NCBI RefSeq assembly: GCF_902859805.1
Contig: NZ_CADIKC010000009.1
Coordinates: 186,001 to 250,000, forward strand
DNA from: Paraburkholderia sediminicola
GTDB lineage: Bacteria; Pseudomonadota; Gammaproteobacteria; Burkholderiales; Burkholderiaceae
Length of the DNA stretch: 64,000 nt
Direction of reading: 5' to 3'
Below, piece after piece: positions 50,299-56,980 of the stretch. The notes under the pieces are model-generated. The model was not told the origin of the DNA and searched no databases. It saw only the letters and a program-made list of their open reading frames with translations. The translations under genes were made by a program, and so were the position numbers. The stretch's first letter is position 1; each line of letters opens with the position of its first letter.

Positions 50299-51501
50299 TC
50301 AGCCGACGCTTTCGCGCTCCGGCGTCGCCGAAATCTTGTGGATCGACAGGTCCGCGCCGTTGTATTCGTCTTCCTGATCGAGCCGCAGGCCGACCGTCAG
50401 ACGAATGGCCCCATACACAAGCGTGCCGCCGAGCGACGCCACCACGATGCCGCCCAGCGTGCCGATCAGTTGCGCACCGAACGACACGCCGCCGAGGCCT
50501 CCGAGCGCATGCAAGCCGAAGATGCCGGCCGCGAGGCCGCCCCACGCACCGCACAGACCGTGTAATGGCCACACGCCGAGCACGTCGTCGATACGCCAGC
50601 GGTTCTGCACGCAAGTGAACATGGTGACGAACAGCACGCCCGCAATGCCGCCCGTTACCAGCGCGCCGAGCGGATGCATCACGTCGGAGCCGGCGCATAC
50701 CGCCACTAGCCCGGCAAGCGGGCCGTTGTACGTGAAGCCGGGGTCGTTGCGGCCCGCGAGCCAGGCGCTCAGCGTGCCGCCGACCATCGCCATCAGCGAA
50801 TTGACCGCCACGAGGCCGCTGATCTTGTCGACAGTCTGCGCGCTCATCACGTTAAAGCCGAACCAGCCAACCGCGAGCACCCACGCGCCCAGCGCGAGAA
50901 ACGGAATATTCGACGGCGGATGCGCGGCGATGCCGCCGTCGCGGTGATAGCGGCCATGGCGCGCGCCGAGCAGCAGCACGGCCGGCAATGCAACCCAGCC
51001 GCCGAACGCATGCACCACCACCGAGCCGGCGAAGTCGTGAAACGGCACGCCGAACACGTGGGTGAGCCAGTCCTGAATACCGAAGCGGTTGTTCCACGCG
51101 ATCCCTTCGAAGAACGGATAGACGAAGCCGACCAGCACGAAGGTGGCAAACAGTTGCGGATTGAATTTCGAGCGCTCGGCGATGCCGCCCGATACGATCG
51201 CGGGAATCGCCGCCGCGAAGGTCAGCAGGAAGAAGAAGCGCACCAGCGCATAGCCGTTGTGCGCGGCCAGCGACTCGGCGCTGCCGAAGAACTGCACGCC
51301 ATAGGCGATCGTGTAACCGATGAAGAAATACGCGATGGTCGAGACCGAGAAGTCCACCAGAATCTTGACCAGCGCATTGACCTGATTCTTTTTGCGGACC
51401 GTGCCGAGTTCGAGAAACGCGAACCCCGCATGCATGGCCAGCACCATCGCGGCACCCAGCAAAAGGAAGAGGGTGTCGGTGCCGGTTTTCAGACTTTCCA
51501 T
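50299..51501 (-). CDS. amtB: Ammonium transporter AmtB
   Basis: A 400-residue ammonium channel with 11 helices. Features: FLLLGAAMVLAMHAGFAFLE near residue 10, the lining His in VHAFGGW (HDFAGSVVVHAFGGWVALPA) and MHPLGALVTGGIAGVLF with the second pore His. The start MESLKTGTDTLFLLL at 51501 is chosen by family and GGGA upstream; it lacks the extra signal peptide seen in E. coli AmtB. No glnK/PII gene precedes it. A sigma-54 promoter and NtrC-like sites lie upstream. Confidence 0.95.
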   Translation of the reverse strand: MESLKTGTDTLFLLLGAAMVLAMHAGFAFLELGTVRKKNQVNALVKILVDFSVSTIAYFFIGYTIAYGVQFFGSAESLAAHNGYALVRFFFLLTFAAAIPAIVSGGIAERSKFNPQLFATFVLVGFVYPFFEGIAWNNRFGIQDWLTHVFGVPFHDFAGSVVVHAFGGWVALPAVLLLGARHGRYHRDGGIAAHPPSNIPFLALGAWVLAVGWFGFNVMSAQTVDKISGLVAVNSLMAMVGGTLSAWLAGRNDPGFTYNGPLAGLVAVCAGSDVMHPLGALVTGGIAGVLFVTMFTCVQNRWRIDDVLGVWPLHGLCGAWGGLAAGIFGLHALGGLGGVSFGAQLIGTLGGIVVASLGGTLVYGAIRLTVGLRLDQEDEYNGADLSIHKISATPERESVG

Positions 51502-51538
51502 CGATGTGTCCCGCTTATGACAAAAAGCGGGCATGGAA

Positions 51539-51554
51539 TGCAAGAAGCGGGCCA
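51539..51554 (-). promoter_or_regulatory. Sigma-54 promoter of amtB
   Basis: Minus strand TGGCCCG-CTTC-TTGCA: only one base departs from TGGCACG-N4-TTGCA, with exact spacing. Predicted start about 51528, leader about 27 bases. Confidence 0.88.
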
Positions 51555-51632
51555 AACTTGTGCCGGTAAGCGTCGAATAGGTGCAAAGCCGCACCGAGAT
51601 GGGATTCGTACCGATCGCTATCGACCCAGCTA

Positions 51633-51650
51633 TGCACCAGTTTTCGCACC
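51633..51650. promoter_or_regulatory. Possible proximal NtrC site of amtB
   Basis: TGCACCAGTTTTCGCACC, an imperfect relative of TGCACC-N5-GGTGCA, centred near -113 from the predicted start. Confidence 0.45.
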
Positions 51651-51666
51651 CCGGACGACGATAAAA

Positions 51667-51681
51667 GCACAACATAAGTGC
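51667..51681. promoter_or_regulatory. NtrC-like site of amtB
   Basis: GCACAACATAAGTGC: GCAC-N7-GTGC as in the NtrC consensus core, centred near -146 from the predicted start. With the site at -113 it reproduces the classical two-site glnA arrangement. Confidence 0.6.
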
Positions 51682-51909
51682 ATAACGGCTTCATATCGGT
51701 CGGCGTGATCCAAATCAGGGCGTAATGTTCGATTTGATTTACGTTTCATTCAAAAGCCTGACGTTTTATGCGGATTCGTTGCGCCCGGGTTCGTATTTGG
51801 CGGTAGATGCCTGGTTAGTGGCGTGTCCTCTTTGTCTTCCTGCGCAAACGCCGACATAATGTGCCGTCCCGCGCACGATCTGCCGGCCATCGACTTCCAA
51901 TGCGCACGC

Positions 51910-53664
51910 ATGAGACTGACCACTAAGGGCCTGTTGCTGATCGCAATTCCGGCCGTCCTCGAATTGGCGTTGCTGTCCGGCCTGGTTATGGCGCAGGCCG
52001 ACGCGACCCAAGCCGAACGGTGGGCCATCCATAGCGAAGACGTGCTGCGCCAGACCACCGCGATTCTCGATCCGGTGCTGGGTGAGTCCGTGGCGCTGCG
52101 CGGCGCGGTGCTCGCCAACGACACCCGCTTTACGACGCCTGTCGCCGTGTGGGTGGACGTCGACCGCCGTATCGATCAACTGGCCGAGCTGGTTGCCGAC
52201 AACCCTGCGCAAGTCGAGCGCGTAGTGCAGGTGCGCCAGGCCGTGCAGGGGTATCGGCAATGGTCCGACCGCGTTCAGGACATGCTGCATTCGGGGCGGC
52301 GGCGTGATCTGCTCGATCGCTTCCGCGACCTGGCCTCAGCCGACGTGCTCGATCGTTTCCGTCAGCAGGTGGTGGCTTTCCAGGCGGAGGAGCGGCGCCT
52401 CGACACCTTGCGCTCGAATGCCGCCGACGCCGCGCGTGAACGGCAGCAGATGCTGGTCGTCGCGGCCGTGTTCGGCTCCTTGCTTTTCGTTGCGCTGGCC
52501 GTGTGGTTGTTCACGCGTGGTGTGCGCGGCCGGCTTGCGCTGCTGTCCGATAATGCCGGGCGCCTTGCGGGCAACGAGCCGCTGGCGCCGATCGGCCCGG
52601 GGCGCGATGAAATCGCCCGGCTCGATCTGACCTTGCATGAAACCAGCCGGCGCCTGCTCGAAGCCGAGCGCATCCAGGCGCGTTTCCAGTCCGATCTGGC
52701 GCGGCGCACCAGCGAACTGGCGCGCATCAACGAGACCTTGCGGCAACAGACTCAGGAAAACGAAATGTTCATCTACAGCGTGTCGCACGACCTGCGCGCG
52801 CCGTTGGTGAATCTGCAAGGTTTCTCGAAAGAACTGATTCGCGCGTGTGACGAACTGCGCGTGATGCTGCGCCAGTCGTCGCTCGCAGCAGAATCGCGGC
52901 AGCGCATCGAACGGGTCGTGGACGAGGATATCGGCGAGGCACTGCATTTCCTGCAGACGGCCGTGCTGCGAGCATCTCATATCATCGACGCGCTATTGCG
53001 GCTCTCGCGTGTAGGCCGTGTGGAGTACCGGCAGCAAAAGGTCGAAGTGCGCGATATCGTGCCGCGCGTGGTCGATGCGATGCAAGCGTCGATCCGGGGG
53101 CGCCGGGCGCATGTCATCGTCGAGGATTTGCCGGCGGTGTGGGGCGACCCGACCGCACTCGAACAGGTGTTCGCGAATCTGATCGGCAATGCGATCAATT
53201 ATCTGGACCCCTCGCGCGAAGGCCGGGTCGAGATCGGGACGACGCCGGCGCCGCCGGGTGTGCATTCGCTACGGATTTTCTACGTCCGGGACAATGGCCT
53301 GGGCATTCCAACCGTCGCGCTGCCGCGGCTTTTCAATGCCTTTCAGCGGCTGCATGGCAATGTGGCGGCGGGTGAGGGCATCGGCCTTGCGCTCGTGCGG
53401 CGCGTGGTGGAACGGCACGGCGGGCGCGTGTGGGCGGAGTCGAAAGAGGGCGTCGGCACGACGTTTTATCTGTCGCTGCCCGAAGCCGAGGTGCGGACGG
53501 CGCAACCGGCGGTCGAAACGCGGGCCACGCAGGCGGATGGTGTTCAGGCGATTCGTGGTGTGCGCGAAGCACGCGCGGGCCTCGGCGATCGTGACGGCCA
53601 AGGCCCGCGCGGCAGCGCACCGGCGCATGCCGCCAATGCCGCCCCCGGTATCAGTACGCGGTAA
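51910..53664 (+). CDS. Membrane sensor histidine kinase
   Basis: A 584-residue kinase. A first helix at residues 6-28, a periplasmic sensor of about 150 residues resembling CHASE3 (LRQTTAILDPVLGESVALRG), a second helix near 181-203, a HAMP linker, and the dimerisation domain with phospho-acceptor His293 in YSVSHDLRAPLVNLQGF. The ATPase domain has the N box NLIGNAINYL, G1 DNGLGIP, and G2 GEGIGLALVRRVVERHGG. A Pro/Ala-rich tail of about 60 residues follows. No receiver domain and no response regulator gene is adjacent. The ATG at 51910 gives a proper first helix. Confidence 0.92.
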   Translation: MRLTTKGLLLIAIPAVLELALLSGLVMAQADATQAERWAIHSEDVLRQTTAILDPVLGESVALRGAVLANDTRFTTPVAVWVDVDRRIDQLAELVADNPAQVERVVQVRQAVQGYRQWSDRVQDMLHSGRRRDLLDRFRDLASADVLDRFRQQVVAFQAEERRLDTLRSNAADAARERQQMLVVAAVFGSLLFVALAVWLFTRGVRGRLALLSDNAGRLAGNEPLAPIGPGRDEIARLDLTLHETSRRLLEAERIQARFQSDLARRTSELARINETLRQQTQENEMFIYSVSHDLRAPLVNLQGFSKELIRACDELRVMLRQSSLAAESRQRIERVVDEDIGEALHFLQTAVLRASHIIDALLRLSRVGRVEYRQQKVEVRDIVPRVVDAMQASIRGRRAHVIVEDLPAVWGDPTALEQVFANLIGNAINYLDPSREGRVEIGTTPAPPGVHSLRIFYVRDNGLGIPTVALPRLFNAFQRLHGNVAAGEGIGLALVRRVVERHGGRVWAESKEGVGTTFYLSLPEAEVRTAQPAVETRATQADGVQAIRGVREARAGLGDRDGQGPRGSAPAHAANAAPGISTR

Positions 53665-53977
53665 AGAGCCGGCGCGGCTTGAGGAGTTTGCTGCCGCGTA
53701 TCGACCAGTAGCAGCCGCAGACGAGCAGAATCGCCACGCCAGTCAGCGCCTCTCGCGGCGCAGGGTGCAGGCCGGGCAGGCCATCCAGCGCGAACAGTCC
53801 GCGTGCGGCGATCAACAGCGGCGCCCACAGCGAACATGCGGCTTGCACCAGCATGCGTGTGCCGGCCAGACGCCGCGCGCGGTTTTCTCGCGACCAGTTG
53901 GCCGGTGTACGTGCGCAGAAAAAAGCAATCGCCATCAACGTGAAGGCGAGCATGATGATCCAGTCAGTCAGTTCCAT
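53651..53977 (-). CDS. Small membrane protein of unknown function
   Basis: A 108-residue protein with three likely helices: WIIMLAFTLMAIAFFCA near residue 6, a central one around residues 45-62, and LTGVAILLVCGCYW near 80. Between the first two lies an Arg-rich loop (RENRARRLAGTR). The 3' end overlaps the kinase gene by 14 bases in convergent orientation. AGGAA precedes the ATG. No family recognised. Confidence 0.6.
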   Translation of the reverse strand: MELTDWIIMLAFTLMAIAFFCARTPANWSRENRARRLAGTRMLVQAACSLWAPLLIAARGLFALDGLPGLHPAPREALTGVAILLVCGCYWSIRGSKLLKPRRLFTAY

Positions 53978-54106
53978 CGAAAAGGGTTCCTAAGTCAACC
54001 GGCGACTATAGGAAAACCTTGCGTTGCGAACTATCGGACGAGTCTCAAAAGTGGGAGTGTTCTGGCGAGCGCGCAGTGCCGCGAGTGCAAGGCGCTCGCC
54101 TGGGGA

Positions 54107-54688
54107 TCAGAGTTCGATCCGGGTGCCGAGCAGCACGAGGAACTGACGCAGCCACTCAGGGTGAGCGGGCCATGCAGGGGCGGTGACGAAATTGGCGTCC
54201 GTGATTGCCGCGTCGACCGGAATGTCGGCGTACTCGCCGCCGGCCAGCTTCACTTCGGGGGCGCAGGCCGGGTAGGCGGAAATGCGTTTGCCGCGGATCA
54301 CGTCGGCGGCGGCCAGCAGTTGCGCGGCGTGGCAGATCGCGGCGATCGGCTTGCCTGCTTCGGCGAACTGCCGCACGAGTTCGATCACCTTGTGGTTGAG
54401 TCGCAGGTATTCCGGCGCGCGGCCGCCTGCAATCGCCAGCGCGTCGTATTGGCGTGGATCGGCGTCCTCGAACGTTGCGTTGAGCGTGAATTGATGGCCG
54501 GGCTTTTCGGTGTAGGTCTGGTCACCTTCGAAATCATGAATCGCGGTCTTGATCTTGTCGCCCGCTTTCTTGTTCGGGCAGACCGCGTCGACTACGTGGC
54601 CGACCGCCTGCAGTGCCTGGAACGGCACCATCGTTTCGTAATCCTCGGCGAAGTCGCCGGTGAGGAACAGAATCTTCTTTGCTGCCAT
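54107..54688 (-). CDS. DJ-1/PfpI family protein
   Basis: A 193-residue cytoplasmic protein of the DJ-1/PfpI superfamily. The nucleophile elbow is Cys119 in IAAICHAAQLLAAADV, followed by His120, and Glu18 lies in EDYETMVPFQAL. Members act as glyoxalase/deglycase-like or stress proteins. GGAGG lies 6 bases before the ATG. The segment DGDQTYTEKPGH-like region and AIAGGRAPEYLRLN are typical of the PfpI branch found in proteobacteria. Confidence 0.92.
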   Translation of the reverse strand: MAAKKILFLTGDFAEDYETMVPFQALQAVGHVVDAVCPNKKAGDKIKTAIHDFEGDQTYTEKPGHQFTLNATFEDADPRQYDALAIAGGRAPEYLRLNHKVIELVRQFAEAGKPIAAICHAAQLLAAADVIRGKRISAYPACAPEVKLAGGEYADIPVDAAITDANFVTAPAWPAHPEWLRQFLVLLGTRIEL

Positions 54689-54966
54689 CGCATGCCTCCT
54701 ATTGATCAACGGAACACATCGAACGCTCAGGCAGTCTACTCCAACACGTTTGACAGAACCGCGACGGAGTGTGCAACGAAGTATTTCGAAGGGCGCGCCG
54801 CACGCTGACGATACGTCGGCACCGGTCCAATTGTTTCGAGCCGTAGCCGGGCAGCTTCGGGTCTGCGGGCTTCAAGATGCTCGCCGAGGAGACCGTGCCG
54901 CGCAACGGCGTATCATTGGCGCGTTTTCGCATGCGGAAAGCCGTTCAACGCGGCTCACACTTAAAT

Positions 54967-55434
54967 ATGACTTTATCCATTCGTTCGCCGCTATTGCGCC
55001 GCGTCGCGGTCGTTGCCCTCGTGTTCGGCGGCCTCACGGCTTGTCAGAAGAACGACGCGTCGGCACAGGTTGCAGGCAAGCTCAACGATGCGGCGCAAGC
55101 CGCCGGTCAGAAGCTCGATCAGGCGGCCAGCTATGTCGGCCAGCAGGTCGATGCGACCAAGGCCGCCGCGCAGCAGAACCTCTCGTCGGCGTCCGCGCCG
55201 TCGATCACGATCGATCCGGCCTCGCTGGCGTCGAGCGCGCAAGCCAACCTGCAAGGCGCAGCGAGCGCGACCAATGCGCAACTCGGCAAGGCGGCGGCGC
55301 TGACGGGCCAGGGCCTCGAGACGGCGGGGCGCAAGCTGCAGGAATGGTCGGCGCAGAGTTCGGCGGCGGGTGTTTCGGCTTCGGCGTCGACATCGAGCGA
55401 TTCCAGCGATGCGCAAAAGCAGATGGACAAGTGA
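54967..55434 (+). CDS. Ala/Gln-rich putative lipoprotein
   Basis: A 155-residue protein with a lipoprotein signal: RRVAVVALVFGGLTACQKND, lipobox LTAC near residue 26. The mature part is rich in Ala, Gln, Ser with heptad-like AGKLNDAAQAAGQKLDQAA repeats (three related units between residues 35 and 75), suggesting a helical coiled structure at the membrane. No known catalytic motif. No ribosome binding site is evident. Located upstream of the Rrf2 gene. Confidence 0.72.
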   Translation: MTLSIRSPLLRRVAVVALVFGGLTACQKNDASAQVAGKLNDAAQAAGQKLDQAASYVGQQVDATKAAAQQNLSSASAPSITIDPASLASSAQANLQGAASATNAQLGKAAALTGQGLETAGRKLQEWSAQSSAAGVSASASTSSDSSDAQKQMDK

Positions 55435-55476
55435 GAGGGCAGGCCGCTCGTTCGTCCATTTGACAGCCGGATTAAA

Positions 55477-55495
55477 TGTAATTACTATGGTTACA
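55477..55495. promoter_or_regulatory. Operator dyad upstream of Rrf2-type regulator
   Basis: TGTAATTACTATGGTTACA, a dyad with TGTAA and TTACA ends. The same 19-base design recurs at 56102 before the oxidoreductase gene; 13 of 19 bases agree including all outer ones. Likely bound by the Rrf2 protein. Confidence 0.7.
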
Positions 55496-55521
55496 CATTG
55501 TCGTCGCCGGGCAGGTTTGCT

Positions 55522-55977
55522 GTGAATACGAGTAGCCGGTTTGCATTTGCAGTGCACGTGCTCGCGCTGCTGTCATTGCAGGAGGGCGTGCCGCTCTCGT
55601 CGGAGATGATCGCGGGCAGCGTGAATACAAATCCTGCGTTGATCCGGCGTTTGTTGAGCATGCTGGCCGACGCGGGCCTCACGACTTCGCAGCTCGGCGC
55701 GGGCGGCGGCGCGCTGCTCGCCCGCGCACCTGACGAGATCACCCTGCTTCAGGTGTATCGTGCGGTAGACGACGCGCAATTGTTCGCCATGCATCGTGAG
55801 GAGCCGAATCCGGCGTGCATGGTGGGACGGCATATCCAGGTCGTGCTGCGCGGCATTATCGACGAAGCGCAGCAGGCCATGGAAGCGTCGCTCGGTGCAC
55901 GCACGCTGGCTGATGCCACTGCCGATCTGATGCGCGCTGAACGGGCGCTGGAACGCAAACGGCGTTCGCATGGGTGA
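55522..55977 (+). CDS. Rrf2-family transcriptional regulator (YwnA-like)
   Basis: A 151-residue regulator. The winged-helix start is NTSSRFAFAVHVLALLSLQE, then SSEMIAGSVNTNPALIRRLL and GLTTSQLGAGGGALLARAP, all standard Rrf2 features. Only a single cysteine (PACMVGRH) is present in the position where IscR-type members have three, so it cannot hold a cluster in the usual way. The GTG at 55522, with CAGG upstream, matches the family start better than the TTG at 55498. It probably represses itself and the downstream oxidoreductase through the shared dyads. Confidence 0.88.
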   Translation: MNTSSRFAFAVHVLALLSLQEGVPLSSEMIAGSVNTNPALIRRLLSMLADAGLTTSQLGAGGGALLARAPDEITLLQVYRAVDDAQLFAMHREEPNPACMVGRHIQVVLRGIIDEAQQAMEASLGARTLADATADLMRAERALERKRRSHG

Positions 55978-56101
55978 TGCGGCAACGAAGGTGACAGAGA
56001 CGGTAGCAATAAAGCGGTACCGAAGGTCGCGCACGGTGTAGCTGGAACCTGCGCACCTGAGAACGGACGGGGGCTTACGCCCCTCTTTTTTCCACTTGAT
56101 A

Positions 56102-56120
56102 TGTAATCAACGTAGTTACA
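56102..56120. promoter_or_regulatory. Operator dyad upstream of NAD(P)-binding oxidoreductase
   Basis: TGTAATCAACGTAGTTACA, second copy of the Rrf2-type dyad, 26 bases before the oxidoreductase start. Confidence 0.7.
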
Positions 56121-56146
56121 GATAAGCTAATCACAGGAGCATTGAA

Positions 56147-56794
56147 ATGAGCAAACAGTTGAAGATCGCGTTGTTCGGCGCCACCGGCACGATTGGTTCG
56201 CGGATCGCCGCGGAAGCTGCTCGCCGCGGACATCAGGTGACAGCGCTGGCGCGCAATCCGGCGCGCGTGCCGGCCGACGTGGCGAATCTGAAAGCGGCGC
56301 AGGCCGATCTGCTCGACGCCGCGAGCGTCGGCGCCGCGGTGCGTGGCCACGACGTGGTGGCGAGCGCTTATGCGCCGCCGCATGACGATCCCGCGGCGGT
56401 GTCCAAGGCGACCCATGCGCTCGTCGAAGGCGTGCGCGCGGCTGGCTTGAAACGCCTCGTGGTGGTGGGCGGCGCGGGTTCGCTCGAAGTGGCGCCGGGC
56501 AAGCAGCTGGTCGACACGGATGGTTTCCCTGACGCCTACAAAGCGGTCGCATTGGCCCATCGCGATGCACTCAATTATTACCGCGGCGTCACCGACCTCG
56601 ACTGGACGTTCTTTTCGCCGGCCGCACTGATCGCGCCGGGCGAGCGCACCGGCACGTTCCGCACGGGCGCGGACACGCTTCTGTCCGACGCCGAGGGCAA
56701 TAGCCGCATTTCCGCGGAAGACTATGCGATCGCCTTCGTCGACGAACTGGAGCAGGGTCGTTTCGTCCGTCAGATTGCAACCGTGGCTTATTGA
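56147..56794 (+). CDS. NAD(P)-binding oxidoreductase (NmrA/atypical SDR)
   Basis: A 215-residue Rossmann protein. NAD(P) motif IALFGATGTIGSRIAAEA near residue 7 (GATGxxG), ALARNP with the likely NADP-selecting Arg, RLVVVGGAGSLEVAPG near 105 and TFFSPAALIAPG near 155 identify the NmrA/YwnB-like group of reductases. AGGAG precedes the ATG. It is preceded by the Rrf2 gene and the shared dyad, a pairing common for redox- or electrophile-responsive reductases. No classical Tyr-x3-Lys dyad. Confidence 0.88.
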   Translation: MSKQLKIALFGATGTIGSRIAAEAARRGHQVTALARNPARVPADVANLKAAQADLLDAASVGAAVRGHDVVASAYAPPHDDPAAVSKATHALVEGVRAAGLKRLVVVGGAGSLEVAPGKQLVDTDGFPDAYKAVALAHRDALNYYRGVTDLDWTFFSPAALIAPGERTGTFRTGADTLLSDAEGNSRISAEDYAIAFVDELEQGRFVRQIATVAY

Positions 56795-56980
56795 GCCTTG
56801 ACGGAGCGGGGTGGGGGCGCGTGCGGCCGTTGCGTACCCCCTGGCGGCGGTTCGAGGGGATGACGGCAGCCCGTGGTCCCTCGAACTTGCGCAAGCGTCC
56901 TAACAATCGGTTACGCATGTTAAGGCGCTGATGCTGCAACTGCGGCTACACTGGCGTCTCCCGTTTTCTTACGGATCGCC

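Larger units (their letters stand above)
51502..51909. other. Divergent intergenic region, amtB and histidine kinase
   Basis: 408 bases without a gene. It contains the sigma-54 promoter and NtrC-like sites of amtB, plus a further dyad GGTGC/GCACC (51580-51595). No promoter was identified for the kinase. Confidence 0.65.

Noticed and set aside
51580..51595. GGTGC-N6-GCACC dyad upstream of amtB as third NtrC site
   Set aside because: Half-sites are in the opposite order to the NtrC consensus.
53189..54808. 539-codon open frame on the plus strand
   Set aside because: Overlaps the kinase in another frame and runs antisense through two real genes.
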